Below, in pieces: positions 10,596 to 22,806 of a stretch of 64,000 nt of DNA (its first letter is position 1; the number at the start of each line of letters is the position of its first letter). The position numbers and the translations under genes are program-made. The notes below the pieces were generated by a model. The model did no database searches and was not told the origin of the DNA. It worked only from the letters and a program-made list of their open reading frames with translations. This stretch comes from Aphrophora alni (lineage: Eukaryota; Arthropoda; Insecta; Hemiptera; Aphrophoridae). The stretch spans positions 78,341,054 to 78,405,053 of the forward strand of contig OY740765.1 of NCBI GenBank assembly GCA_963513935.1. Reading direction: 5' to 3'.

Positions 10596-12324
10596 CAGGC
10601 CCCGGGCTATAAATGGGCAGACTGGGCATTTGCCCAGGGCGCAAAATTTTTGGGGGCGCAAAATCTTTGGGGACGTCAAATAAAAAAGAGATAAAAATAT
10701 AGAACAGAATAAGTAAATATAATACAGGCTACGGGAAATGTAAAATAAAAATAGTAAGAAACATCATATAAGTTAATATCATGCATTATCTCTATACATA
10801 AAAGAAGATGTCCTGACTGACTGACTGACTGACTGATTCATAATCAGCGTACAGAAAAAACTATGATAGCTACGACTTGTGCGATACCTCGCGGCAAATA
10901 TGCGAAACATAGAGCAATAGTGGACAACCTCCTAGAAATTCAGGATTTTCAACCATACCGAAATTAAATTAAACGACTTTGCGAATTTAAAACAACACAT
11001 AACCTTTATCAAAATTAATCACAAGAATCCGGTCTATACAGGAAAATTAATACTTCCAAGGCAGAGCCAAAGAATAAAAAGAATCGTTAAAGATAGGATT
11101 AGCACGACTAATACAATTTGTCATGAACAAATAAGGCGTATGAATTTTAATCATTACAGAAATACTAAAGACGTATGAATAAAACTAATAAGACGTTAAA
11201 TATATTAGACTAGACCTGGTAACACTGCAATCAGTTGATACGCTGTTCGCTGTTGGCATTCCTCACGATTTTGTGGAATGACATTTTGAAAAGATTCGAT
11301 AAAGTCAGCAAAAGTCTCCAAAGTGAAACCCTCAACTTAGCAGTGGGTAAAACACAGCTTCAGACCTTGGAGAGCTATTTAAATGACAGGAGGGATGAGT
11401 TTGACAAGTATGAACAAACAGTTATGACGTTTTTACAAGTTGAATCGCCCAGCTACAACAGGATAAGAACCAGAAAAACTTTTGCGGATGAAAGACTTGG
11501 TGATGAAGGACCATTTTCAAAACTCAAGTTTACATCAAAATCTTTGATTCTTTGATAAGTAACCTGTCAAGGCGAAAATTAGCTTATGAGCATGTGGGTG
11601 ATAAATTTGAAATACTCTCTACTCTTGTTCAAAAAGGATCACAGAAAGAGGCCATATCACAAGCTGCAAACAAACTTTATGCATCCTACCCTAATGACAT
11701 TGGAAGTGAATTTGAAAATGAATGTCTGCATTTCAAAATGTATGTGGAACAGGAATAATTTAGTGGAATCCATGACGTGTATGAATACATAATAAAAATG
11801 AATTGAAAAGTACTTTGCCAAATCTTGAAGTAGCTGTTAGAATTTTTCTGACTTTACCTGTCACTAACTGCTCTGCAGAGAGAGGATTTTCTGCTTTGAA
11901 TCACCTGAAGAATGTTAAGAGATCTGGTCTTTCAGACAGCAAGTTAAATTGTCTTATGTTACTGTGTTGTTAAAAAGACTTAACCCTTAGCACAGATTTT
12001 TCTGATGTAATAAACAAGTTTGCCAAATTGAAAACCAGAAAAAAATCTGTCATTTAAAATGCTGTGTACAAAGTAGGATCTTTAAAAATATAACTTAAAG
12101 TTTTAATCTTTGTTGGAAGTGTGAATTATGTAGAAATAAATGTCTACAGTTTAATATATGAACGACGTGTTTTCTTGTTATAGTATTTCCTTTTATACAA
12201 TATAAGTAACATAGATTATTTGTTTTTAAAAAACCTCCATTATAGGTTTTTTTACACTATAGTAATAAAAGGGACGCCAGTAGACCATTTGCCCAGGGCG
12301 CCTGTCACCTAAGCCCGGGGCCTG
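10596..12324 (+). mobile_element. hAT-superfamily DNA transposon
   Basis: The element starts CAGGCCCCGGGCT (10596-10608) and ends with its exact reverse complement (12312-12324). It is flanked on both sides by the identical 8-bp target duplication GAACTAAC (10588-10595 and 12325-12332), the hallmark of hAT insertion. Both ends also carry TTTGCCCAGGGCGC in direct orientation just inside the TIR. The interior encodes a decayed hAT transposase. A (CTGA)n run at 10813-10836 followed by TTCATAATCAGCGTACAG may mark a nested insertion, since this text has no relation to the transposase. Confidence 0.95.
11235..11973 (+). pseudogene. hAT transposase, C-terminal half, frameshifted
   Basis: Three consecutive pieces in three frames are recognisable. 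11235-11555 contains FDKVSKSLQSETLNL and LESYLNDRRDEFDKYE, typical of the zf-MYM/TTF-type hAT subgroup. 11552-11758 continues with QAANKLYASYPNDIGSEF. From 11806 to about 11973 comes the hAT dimerisation domain (LTLPVTNCSAERGFSALNHL, then LSDSKLNCLMLL), whose CSAERxFSALxxxK core is diagnostic. The N-terminal half with the BED/TTF finger and first catalytic Asp is missing or unrecognisable between 10640 and 11235. Non-functional. Confidence 0.85.
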
Positions 12325-12445
12325 GAACTAACTGTTATTGTTTATCCATAATATAGACTTGAAGTATTATTGTTATTTATTACTCTGTCCTTTATTCATT
12401 ACCTTGACCATTAAATTAAACATTTAACACTTTAATACATTTAAC

Positions 12446-12600
12446 TTGGCCCATTATGGACATGCCTCTTCCAGGTTTCGCTACTTGTCACGTTCCTTAG
12501 CTGTATTCAACCACGACATTCCCGCTGTTTTCACGATATCATCTTTTTATCTTTCAACTTTTATCTCCAGTTCGGGCTCCCATTCAGTTACTAACTTAGT
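12446..12600 (-). pseudogene. LINE C-terminal segment
   Basis: Minus-strand translation contains DDIVKTAGMSWLNTAKERDK followed by a stop and RNLEEA. This matches the W-x-x-x-A-x-x-R-x-x-W-x-x-L-E-E-A ending seen in many insect LINE ORFs. It supports a 3' end near 12440. Confidence 0.7.
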
Positions 12601-12830
12601 TCATCTATCGCCTACACTTGGTTTTGATAGTTTTTGTAATATCTTCTAATTTCGTTATTTGTTTTTGATGGTTAGATTTTTTATTATTGCAATCTATTAA
12701 TGTTTAGCACACTTCTTTCCATTGCTGTTTGAATGGTTGCTAATGTATTAATTATGTTTTGTTTAAACGACCAAGTTTGCAAACTGTATATAAGTGATGG
12801 AAATATGCGAGAATTTTTTATTTTATTTAC

Positions 12831-12856
12831 TTATTATTATTATTATTATTATTATT
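12831..12856. repeat. (TTA)n microsatellite
   Basis: About nine tandem TTA/TAT units with no interruption. Confidence 0.95.
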
Positions 12857-12999
12857 TCCAATATTAAGCTCTTTGTTTTTTAAGATGAACTTTTAAGATG
12901 GCCAATACTATCGCCATCACACATCTTCTTTTGACTGTCTTTTCAGATTAGTCTTTAAAGGAGATAAGTTGAGCCTGGTTTAAGACTTATTTGACCTAT

Positions 13000-14060
13000 T
13001 TTTGAATCGATCTAAATCAATGTCTGCCTTGTATGGATTGGTCATGAGGTGGTTTTTCAGGGTTAGTAGTAAAGCCAGCACTTTTGCTCACTTCTGTAAG
13101 ATTATTTATCATGAATTTAATTTCAGTTAGTGATTTCGAGATAATTACAATGACATCAGCGAAACGTAAATGGTGTAGGTAATTACACTGGATGTTGAGA
13201 GCGAGATTTTTCCATTGTAGTTGCTTGAAAATTCCTTGCAGAGCTGCGTTAAAAAATAATGGTGAAAGCGAGTCGCCTTGTTTGACTCCTTTTTTTAATT
13301 CTAAAGTGTTCGCCTGGTTTCTCTAGCATTAACCTTGCAGTACTATTTTTATATATGTCTGCAATAATATTTAGGTAGGTTGAAGAAACTTCTTGCTGTT
13401 GAAGGGATGTAAATAGAAATGAGTGATTCAAACAATGAAATTAATCGATAAATGCAAGATAAAATTCACTCTGATATTCTTCGCACTTCTCGATAAGTTG
13501 GTTTATAACTGGAGGAGATTATCCAGAATCCAATATCCACTCCGAAAGTCTGCTTGTTCGATTGGTTGAACACTGTTCAATATAAGTTGGATACGGTTCT
13601 GAACCAGTTTCACAAAGAACTTGCCAAGACAAAACGTTACACTTATAGATCGGTAGTTATTTATCTCATAGTGGTCACATTTTTTGAATAGGTACTAAAA
13701 TCATCTCTGTGACTTCCACTATGATGAATAAATATCACCTTCATATATCTGCAGCTACCACATTTATCATCTCATTTGTAACTTTATCATTTCCTGCCAT
13801 TTTATTGTCTTTTAGCGTTTTCAGAACTTTATCCATTTCACTTTTTTAAAGTAAAAAAGGCACATCCTTTCATACTGCAGCATCTTCGTTATATGTTACA
13901 ACTTAATTTGTACTTTTATATAGCTTTTCATAGAATATAGTAGCCCTACTAATGATGCCAGCTATACTTCTCTCTATTTTACGTTTTTTTATATTGTTTC
14001 TTCAGCCATATAATGTCTTTTCAATCAGTTTATCTTCAAAAATTTTAACATCATCTCTAA
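13000..14060 (-). pseudogene. LINE reverse transcriptase domain
   Basis: Minus-strand text includes QPIEQADFRSGYWILD (near 13560), then VSSTYLNIIADIYKNSTARL (within 13431-13249) and a KKGVKQGDSLSPLFF-like segment in a neighbouring frame. Near 13170 comes LHHLRFADVIVIISKS. The catalytic box reads F-A-D-V rather than F-A-D-D, so one catalytic Asp is lost. These are standard RTE-clade RT motifs. Frame changes and stops are frequent. Confidence 0.85.
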
Positions 14061-14342
14061 TATGATAGCGGGTGAGTTGAACACAACACTATATTTTATT
14101 TTTTCTTTGTCATTTTTATTTTTCGTACTTTTCATTTTTATTTTTTTAATTATTAATTCTTTTGTCTTGTCGGACAATTTATTTTACTTGTTATCTTTTT
14201 CATCTCGAAAGCTTCTTGAATAGACTTTTTCAGTGTGTCTCTTGTATACTAAAAAATCTATATTGCTCTTGACAAACTTTTAGGTTAGCTTCTAGAAATG
14301 CAAGCCATTATTTTTTAGTGTTCTTGATGCACTGTGTGCATT

Positions 14343-15143
14343 TCACGAAGTTCGAGGCCTTCGACTACTCCATTCATTTGATAATTCTACTTTTAACACC
14401 CTATGGTCTGTACTAAATTCAATATTTCGTGCCACATAAAATTTCTTCATAATACTTCCATTCTTGGCCAGTAGGTAATCGATTTCACTTTTAACTAGTT
14501 GGTTTGGGGAAATCCACATCATTTTTTCCCCTGCTCTTTTTTGAAGAACTACCAGCTGTTGACCAGCTTCATTCCTCCTGCCATAGTCATACTGAACCAC
14601 TGTACTATTTTCACCTTTCTCTTGATTACCAACTTGACTGTTGAAGTGGCCTAAGATTAATTAGAATTTCATTTGTCCATTTTTGTCGTTCTTGTTTTAA
14701 AGCCTCAGATTAGGTTTCAAAGAAACAGCTTCTGCTGTAGGGATGTGTCTTGTAGATTCTTGTTGTTTTATTTTCCCTAAATTTTAATTTTAATATTGCG
14801 ATTCGTTCCGATTTCATATAAACTCTAGGATTTGTTCCCTGAAATTATCCTTAACCATAAACCCAACGCCTCTATGACCTTTTTTTTCTCCGAAGTGATA
14901 AAATATGAAGCCATTCTTTCTATGCAAAATTCTTCTTACTTCAGCTAAACCAAGGATGTCAATTTTAATATTCTGCAATGACTCTTTTAATTCTAAAAGT
15001 CTGTCTTCAGTTCTCAGCGCCCTAACATTGAGAATTTCTATAATTATACCTGGATGGTTACGGTCCTGATTTCCCTCGATGACCAGCCTTTCTGAGGAAT
15101 AGTGATTTCCTAAGCAGTTATTAAGTCTGTGTCCGTAGCCCAA
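14343..15143 (-). pseudogene. LINE apurinic-type endonuclease domain
   Basis: The piece at 15143-14814 contains LNVRALRTEDRLLELKESLQ, then DILGLAEVRR with the metal-binding Glu, and GEKKGHRGVGFMVKDN. The piece at 14600-14343 contains KSEIDYLLAKN and FSTDHRVLKVEL, matching the IDY and SDHR motifs near the end of AP-endonuclease domains. The middle is lost through frameshifts. It would have nicked target DNA for target-primed reverse transcription. Confidence 0.85.
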
Positions 15144-15659
15144 TGATTGCCGTTCGTTAGCCTAATTCCCAGATTTTCCTATTTCTCTTTTTCTCTTGAT
15201 TGTTCCGAGCTGCTAGATCCGCTTCTCTTCTGAAATTGTTCTCTAAATAGTTCTTCCTTACATTCTTCTTCCTTTTTTCCATTTGCGACCCCTTTTTTCT
15301 TTAGATTTTCCATCTTGTGGTGGCATGCTCAGTTCTCGTTTCTCGTTATTATCTGAAACTGCCTATCATCCACGAGGAAAACACCCCACAACATGGCACT
15401 GCTGTAAACAGTATAGTTTCCCAAACAGCAAAACATAAGCTTTGACATTACCAGAAAGCATAAAGCTTGGAAGGACGGTTGCCAGGAGAAATTCTGGAGG
15501 CGACAAAACAAACAACGATTCCGAGTCTAGAGATTCCTACTAAATTAATAAGTCAAGCAAAACCTCAAGCGTTAGAGATTCAGAATCATGCCAAAAGGAA
15601 AACAGAATCTCAAAAAACAGAGAACAGATTCAACGTCTCAATGAAGATGTAATATGCTG

Positions 15660-16553
15660 TAATTAATTACAACTGTGAAGGTCATTTTTAGAGACCAACA
15701 GAAGGTTAAATACTATTATTGTAAACGTGAGCGTGTTCAAACCTCAAATTATAATTGTAGGTCAGGAAACAGCCAACAAGCTCAGATGTAAAGAAGGCAC
15801 TTGAATTCAGTATTCATATATTACGACCTCCCAGAAATGGAGTGAGTGGCTCAAAAGAAGTGAAGAATCGTTGTATGAGAGATACTATGTACTAGTAACC
15901 GTCCCTGGCATAAAATCTTGTGTGCTGTTCGATGATAGCAATCAAGTGGCAAACGGATTCCTGAAGGCTAAAGATTACCGAAAGGTATAGTTTCACTGTT
16001 ACTAACTATAGCCAATCATTTGAAAGTCCATATTCGGCATGTCTTTGGTTTTCCCCGTCTGATTGGAAATATGAACCACACGTTGGTAACGGCACATCTA
16101 CCGATCTTAACAACTCCAATCGTTTTGGGAATGCTATGATTCAACCTTCAGCCTAGGTGAACATTCCTACTGAATATATATTAAGGTCTGATTTTGCCAA
16201 AGCTTAAAACAATCACGTATTTGAAGTATTGGGTTGAAACTTGGTATCAAGTCGTACAAACTACCCCCAAAATTTGAGGGAAAAAGCAAAACAAAAAATA
16301 GAAATAATCGTTAAACCAATATATATATATTACCAATTTCGACGAAAATGTAATATTTAAGTTTTGTAAATACTAAGTTCAAACTGAACATCACTTTTGT
16401 TTACTTAAGTAATGAAAACCCATGTTATTTTTACAACTATTTACATAACAAATAAGATATTAGGTACACTTATACATTTACATGATAATTGAGTACAACA
16501 ATAAAGATACAAATACATAAATAACGTAAAATAAATAAATAGAAATTTAAATT
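15660..16553. other. No supported gene
   Basis: Short coding-like text near 15840-15900 could be remains of a retroelement, but nothing diagnostic is visible. The rest is AT-rich. Confidence 0.4.
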
Positions 16554-16715
16554 CTACAGCGTAGAAATACCTTGTAGCTGATGAATTCTGCGAGGGTCTA
16601 TAATGAGTCGTTGCTGCGCAGGCGAATGGGAACTTGCTTCTTGTTGTTCATTTCCACCATTACTAGCGGGTGTAACTTCATTGTTATTCTCAACTAAAGT
16701 CCATGAATACTCCAT
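16554..16715 (-). CDS. Possible first coding exon, unidentified protein
   Basis: On the minus strand an ATG in a good context (AAGGATGG, 16715-16713) opens a 53-codon frame ending at 16554. The peptide is non-repetitive and polar (starts MEYSWTLVENN, later QQRLIIDPRRIHQLQG). At the codons for QLQ-G, the sequence CTACAAG/GTATTT gives a usable splice donor with the exon ending at 16571, so the last few codons and the stop may be intronic. A TATCGATA motif lies 10 bp upstream of the ATG. No partner exon was found at lower coordinates, where LINE and hAT remnants fill the space. I do not recognise the protein. It looks more like a cellular exon than transposon text. Confidence 0.35.
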   Translation of the reverse strand: MEYSWTLVENNNEVTPASNGGNEQQEASSHSPAQQRLIIDPRRIHQLQGISTL

Positions 16716-16724
16716 CCTTACTAC

Positions 16725-16732
16725 TATCGATA
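16725..16732. promoter_or_regulatory. DRE motif (TATCGATA)
   Basis: The 8-bp palindrome TATCGATA is the DREF-binding element known from Drosophila core promoters of housekeeping genes. Its place just upstream of the candidate start codon at 16715 is suggestive. One 8-mer alone is weak evidence. Confidence 0.3.
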
Positions 16733-17189
16733 ATTTAATTTGTTTAAGTCACATTGAAAATTCGTGAAAACTTTTACATAGTTCATGTCAGATCTAGAAG
16801 ACCAAAAAACATGTACAGTCGTTGGTTTAAAGTAATTGTTTTTACTTTTTGCTCACATTACATAACATGCCACTTTCAAAGTACTGTACTGGGTAAAGCT
16901 TATTAGATTCTTCATATGAAACTTTTATTTCACTAAATTAACGAACGAACTCACCAGTGCAGTATAATTAATGTTATCTACTGTAAATATTTGTTCTCAA
17001 TCACCTTTGCTCAATCACAAGAGCATACTCACGGTTCGTATGTCCTAAACGTTTTCTAAAATATATAGGCTACGTTTCCCATATATGACAAAAATAAATT
17101 CTTTTCACCAAGACTGTTGAAATAAATAGTAAGCTTAAAACACAGTTATGAGAGGACCTACATGCACGCGCACACTTTTCTACAACTAT

Positions 17190-18010
17190 AGGGTTAAACT
17201 ATTGTCCGAACCAAAACTATTGGCTAAGAAAATTCGGGAAAATAATTAATTGAACTCGAATATTTTATGAGGGAACCATATGATTATTATTTACAATGAT
17301 AGGCCTATTATCGCCTAAACAAAAACTTTTGATTAATAGCAGAAGAGAAACAAACCGTTTTACATTTTAATTTCATAAGAGAATAATGTATTTATACTTT
17401 ACATTTATTTTTTGGCCTAGAATAATATCCAAAGTATTGACTAAAGCGTAGAGAAACTAACTGGATTTGCATTTAGACCTCCTAACTCCTTATGGGAACC
17501 GCCTAAATATTTGAAAAAAGATTACAAACCTATTGTCCGAATCATGATTGTTGACTAGAGGTGCTGGGGAAACTAACTGGCTTTGGAAACTATATCTTCC
17601 GGCTTCAAATGGGAAATACTTATTTAATAACAAGTAACTGATTTAGAATAATGTTCAAACCACGACTGTTGTTTAGAAACTTTAAGGAAACTAGATTTGA
17701 ATTACGAGGATTTCTCCTGATACATGAAAACCAGTCAATACCAATATAGGCATAGAATAATTTCTGAAGCAAAATAATTTAGATGTGTAAGGGTAAATAA
17801 CTCAACTTGTGATTTGATTTCTTATTACAAATCATAAGCCCGAATAATGTCCGAAACACATCTGTTGTTTGACTAGAAGCTTTAACTGCCCTTGAGACTT
17901 GAGATATGAGTATTATCTTCGTATCCTATATGGAAACCGACTATATATTTGATACAAATTAGGCAATAACAATGACTAAAACGAAACTGGAGGATTTGAC
18001 ACGTTTTCAA
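17190..18010. repeat. Diverged tandem array, ~110-bp period, eight units
   Basis: Units are anchored by an AATAATGTCCGAA(A/C)CA-like motif at about 17201, 17311, 17424, 17532, 17648, 17756, 17845 and 17965. Spacings are 110, 113, 108, 116, 108, 89 and 120. Later unit text recurs too: GTTGACTAGA, GGAAACTAACTGG, and TATGGGAACC before ATATTTGA. Units are strongly diverged, so the array is old. Confidence 0.7.
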
Positions 18011-18019
18011 CTAAAAGGA

Positions 18020-20312
18020 AATAAATATTTATAGAAACAGGATTTTCAATTTGCGAAAAAAAGCTTAGAAAAGTTTTCAACCCACGAAAAATCTATGTCG
18101 TAATAATCTACCACAAAATCGTAAATTTTACACAGCACCCAACATTTTATTGTAAGATTACACAATTATAAATTAAATCTCACTGTGAAATGTTGGAAGC
18201 ACGGTTTGATGGTTATTTCATTACCTTCAGGTAAGCTAATTCGCTATTAGAGGTATTCTAACCTTCATACAGTCCATACTGCAGATTATACGAGTATAAT
18301 GAAATGGTATAAATCGAACGTCGAAGTACAAATGGCTCTCCAATGAAGTATAAAATAAAATCATCTGCTAGAGTGATTTTTGCGTGATATAAACCTAAAA
18401 ATTGTAAATAGCAGAAAAATTTCCCTTAATGGTGAATCAAACAAGTGATCTCTTGTTTAATGGGTAGGGGTTTGAGTTTAACAGATGAGGAACAAAGTCA
18501 TGAGTAAAATTTTGAAGTTTACAAAGCTACTTCATCACCAAATGGTGAGAGATGAGATTTTTTTTTTAATGAAAGAGTTAATAAACAATATCAAGAACTT
18601 CATAAAGTGTTAGGTTCACACATCTGATTACTTCATAAATTTGGGTCCATAATGCTCCAGATGTGCTATGTACATAAAAAAATCTAAATAACTAAAATTA
18701 CCCCTTGATATTCTTGGAGAACTTTTAGATTAAACTTTTATTGTTTAAATTATGGTTTTGGAAAATGTGTTTCTTTTTGTATTTGGTTTTTTCATGTCTC
18801 AAAAACTGTCAGTACCAGACGTTCAGAAAGTTCAGTAGTTTTCATTAAAGCAAAGTGAAATTTCACTCTTTTTATTTTAAACTTGAAGACTACCATAGTG
18901 TGATTATGTTATTATTGGGTTGTGTAAATGATGTGTTCATATGTTTTGTGGTGTAATGTGATTTCTTGTTCAAAAATCCTTGAATATAGCCTTCATGTAG
19001 GCTGAAACTGCAATCAGGCACAAGGACCACCGAAATAATTTGTTAATATGAAATCATGACTTAAAAAAAATGCTGGACAAAATGTTTCTCTGATAACCAA
19101 CTGGTACCGAAACACCCTTCGATATTTAGAGTAAATCCTTTGAATCTCCAGAAGGCTAATTGCAGGTTGATGTTTATATAAAAATCATTGACTGTATTTT
19201 GAGCGCAATCGATAAAAAATAGTCTTAATATACGTGTTTTTAACGGCCCTGAAAATGTTTCAGCTGTAAATTATTGGTGTTGATCGCTTGAAAATATACT
19301 TTTCATGTTTGCTTACTGTCCAAGCTTTATGATTACATGTTAAATTAGTAAGGGACATTGTTCAGACTACAAGTCAATATGCTACAACTTTTCAAGCTAG
19401 TTTGTGAAAATAATAAGATTTCTTATACATTGTCTATTACTGTGAGCCCTCCTTTAGCAACTTGTCACAGACCTTGTATAGGATAGTCTGAATTAAATCG
19501 CAGTATGTATTGATGTACTAAATCTTAAGCAATTAATAAATCAGTTTGCGTTTTTAAAAGAAATCCGAATAAAGATCTTTTTAATTTATTAGTAAAGATT
19601 GAAAAGAAAATGGTTTAAAACTATTTGAATTTAAAAAATATATATCTAAACAAAAGTTAAAGTATATATAAACGTTACCTCTTTATAAAAAAGTAACATT
19701 TTTTTGTAGTTTTACAAATTTTTAAGTTGAACATTATTTATTTATCAGAGAATACGAGATTTTTTAATTTCTAGAAAAATTGATGCAAAAAGTAAGCTCA
19801 TATTTTCAAATCCAAGAGATCACAATAAAACAAATTACAAGACTGAAATTGGGGTTTTGCTTATATTTTACAAACAAACCTAAGACAAAATTTGAAAGTC
19901 TGTCAATTCCACAGGCTATAATATTCTACTGTCCGTGGAATAAGACTTTTTAAGGTTATGTTAAGCCCTACTTAGTCTAGCGGTGGTAAATTGTTTAAAG
20001 AAGATTGACTAGTAATAGAAAAGTACAGAAGATAATCCTACATTTCAACTAAAATGTAAGACTAATTTTTCCCATATCGACATGTAGTTATGACAAAGTT
20101 GGTATATTTTATAACAATTATATACCAAAATCAATAAAATGTGACAATTAAAACTAAACTAACATGTTGGTAAATTTCGAATATGAAAATTACGTTTTAT
20201 AACATTTAAAAATTAAAGTTTTACAACAAATTATAATTTAGTTTAATACACACGACACATTATAAAAAAAAAACCTACAACCTGATAAATAATTTGTGAA
20301 TAAAATATAATA
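18020..20312. other. No supported gene
   Basis: AT-rich sequence. Near 18975 a CTTGAATATAGCCTTCATGT stretch followed by AGGCTGAAAC resembles the tail of Penelope-like elements but is too short to call. Confidence 0.4.
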
Positions 20313-20580
20313 TCAAAAAGGAATAATAACAATAATTGTGGAAATTTGAAAACTGAGGTTTTTGAAGTTTTCGAGCACTATCACTCCCGGCTTTGTCGGT
20401 ATAAAATGTAAATGAACAGGATAAAATTCTCGTTTATTTAAAATATTTGATGAGCCACTCACGGAACTATATTTAAATGTTTTTTCGAGACGCCTAACTT
20501 CCAAAACTTTCTTATTTAAGACTACTTTAACTAAACTCACAAAATAGTTTGCGCTTAATGATTTTCTAAGGAATACAACA
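20313..20580 (-). other. Possible exon, minus strand, unidentified
   Basis: An open frame runs from a possible splice acceptor (AACTACAG, AG at 20582-20581) to a stop at 20315-20313, about 88 codons. The composition is protein-like (for example EVRRLEKTFKYSSVSGSS and YPVHLHFIPTKPGVIVLEN), unlike the surrounding AT-rich text. A GTGAGT donor inside it would give a shorter exon. I cannot name a family, and the open frame could still be chance. Confidence 0.25.
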
Positions 20581-20589
20581 CTGTAGTTA

Positions 20590-22800
20590 ATAAAATCTTA
20601 CCAGTAATAGCTTTTATAATTTTAAAACACCAGCAGCCATTTTGAAACGGTCGGTGAAAAATATTCTCATTATTTTCTGGCAGATTTATTTGAGACGAAA
20701 AATTATATAACGTTGTTGCAAATTTACTCATGTTATCCGTTCAAAAATTAGTATCCTAAAAAAATAAATCGGTAGATGAAATCACAATTTCTCCATCACA
20801 AGATCAACCGGTATGACGTTGGTATTTTGTTAACATAGGCTGCGAAGTTTGTCAGACCTAATAATTTGTACTTTCTCGCATATTATCATTTAAATAAATC
20901 GGTGTTTGATAGAATAGTAGAAGTTGGTAGAATCCGTGTTGAGTTTCACTGAATACAACAATATATTTTAGGAATAACGTTCTTCTGTCGTTTGTGCAAC
21001 GACGATGCAGCATAAATGAGTTTATCAAATTTATTTTCTACCAATCTTGGTTATATTTCCTAGTTCTTTTCTTTCGTTTTCCAAATTTTAGGGATACCTG
21101 TACCAAATATAGTTTTCAAGATTTTGATAAAATTTTGTTCAGCCGATCCTTCGGGGTTTCAAAATAAACATATTCTTTTTCAGATATATCAAAAAAATGT
21201 CGGACTCAGAAGTAACTTGAAGTGATGGGGACCATTAGGTTTTGTTTGGGCCGTGCATTTTAGACAAATTTGGTAAACATCGAGAGGACCAAAGTTTTTA
21301 CAACAGTTTCCTCCAAATTTTGTTGCCGGAGGAATATATATAAACCAAAATATATACATATACCAAAAATGAGAGAAATTAATCAACGTAGTGTACAAAC
21401 AGATGATAGATTTTTGCCAGGGTTTCTTAACAATCTCGTACTTTTTACAAAGTGTAAAATAAGTCTTTGAAACGCATCAAACGTTTAGAGAACGCTTTTA
21501 AAATGAAAACTTCAAACTTGGTATACATTTTCAGTACCCAGTTGCTTTATTTTTTTTCCATAAGAATTTTTATCTCCAATCTTGATACCGCCATGTTAAA
21601 ACTAACTTACACACTTGAAATACTGAAATAACATAAAGTAAGGGGGTTGTGGTATCAAATAGTTTTTCATTACCTAATAATTGTAAAACCAATGCTGCAA
21701 TCTGTCATTTAATATCGGCCTTTTCGTTTTCTATATTTTTACCGGCGACTGATGGTTTTGACTAATACACTTAAAGTGTACAATGAATTTAAATTAAGGA
21801 TATTTGTTGATTTCGCTTGAACACGGAATTTGAACAAAATGTTAATGTTACTGTGCAAATCCAATACCACGGTTTCATTACGTTCAAGAAAACATTATCA
21901 CTATATTGAGGTCGTTAAATGTTCAAAAATTAAAAACATGTGAAGACACACAAAAGAACATACCCCCCCCCCCAAATAAAACTGTTTGTTGTGCTCAACA
22001 TTGTATGTACGATACCGTAACTGACACTATACTCAAATGTATTTTATTCAACGTTGTCATAGAGAATGAAAAGAGATAATCAGAAGACAGTGAATATCAA
22101 TGTCCATAGTTAGATTAAACATGGCTGTAAACAAATTAAAATACAAAAACTAAACAGGTACTGTGTACCACAAACAAAATTTAATTTCAAGTTTTTATTT
22201 AAGTCCTTCTCTAAATATTGTGTGCTTTTCAGACTTAATTTAAATCCTTATATATATTATTATATTCACATTATAAAAAAAATAATGTTTAGCATTACAA
22301 TAGGTTGCATCCAGTTTATTACGTGTAAGTGATAAAATAAAAAACATAGTTTTTTTTTGTTCTGTTTACGTATGAGTGAGGAAATGTATGTAGTTTTGTT
22401 TATTACTATAAAAAACTTGTGTTGAAATGCATAGTTGCATTTTCTACTCTTCCATTCCCTATACAAAGAGAAAGTACAAAGATGAGGGGGGGATCGATGT
22501 TAATATATTTGCAGATATTCAAAATTGGCATCTAGGGTTTAATTGAGCTCACAACATTGCTCGTATAATAATTATAACTCAAAATTTGGAGAGATCTGCC
22601 ATAAAACTAAAATATGAAAATTAAATGTAATTTGATAAAAAATCTACTTTGCCTCTTAGTCGAGGGTAGGAGGGGGGGAGTAATAAGTTCCCAAAAATGT
22701 CCGTTCAAGAATTATCTGTAAAAGTAAAAAGGCTTCTATGGCATCGCTATAAAGGCCTAATTTCTCAAAACTCAGCTTCTACATTTACGATGTATTTTTT
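20590..22800. other. No supported gene
   Basis: AT-rich, with a poly-C run near 21962. Text near 21110 ('GATTTTGATAAAATTTTGTTCAGCCGATC') belongs to the diverged interspersed repeat type noted elsewhere. Confidence 0.5.
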
Positions 22801-22806
22801 ATGAAA

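Larger units (their letters stand above)
12440..15150 (-). mobile_element. RTE-like non-LTR retrotransposon (LINE), minus strand
   Basis: Reading the minus strand from 15143 down gives endonuclease text, then reverse transcriptase, then a C-terminal segment, in the order normal for single-ORF RTE/craniofacial-development-protein-2-like LINEs. Every part carries stops and frameshifts. The 3' end is near 12440, where coding similarity stops. A TTA microsatellite (12831-12856) lies inside. I saw no target duplication. Confidence 0.85.

Noticed and set aside
17190..18010. CRISPR-like spacing of the tandem arrays
   Set aside because: The repeats are diverged, units adjoin without unique spacers of fixed length, and the DNA is eukaryotic.
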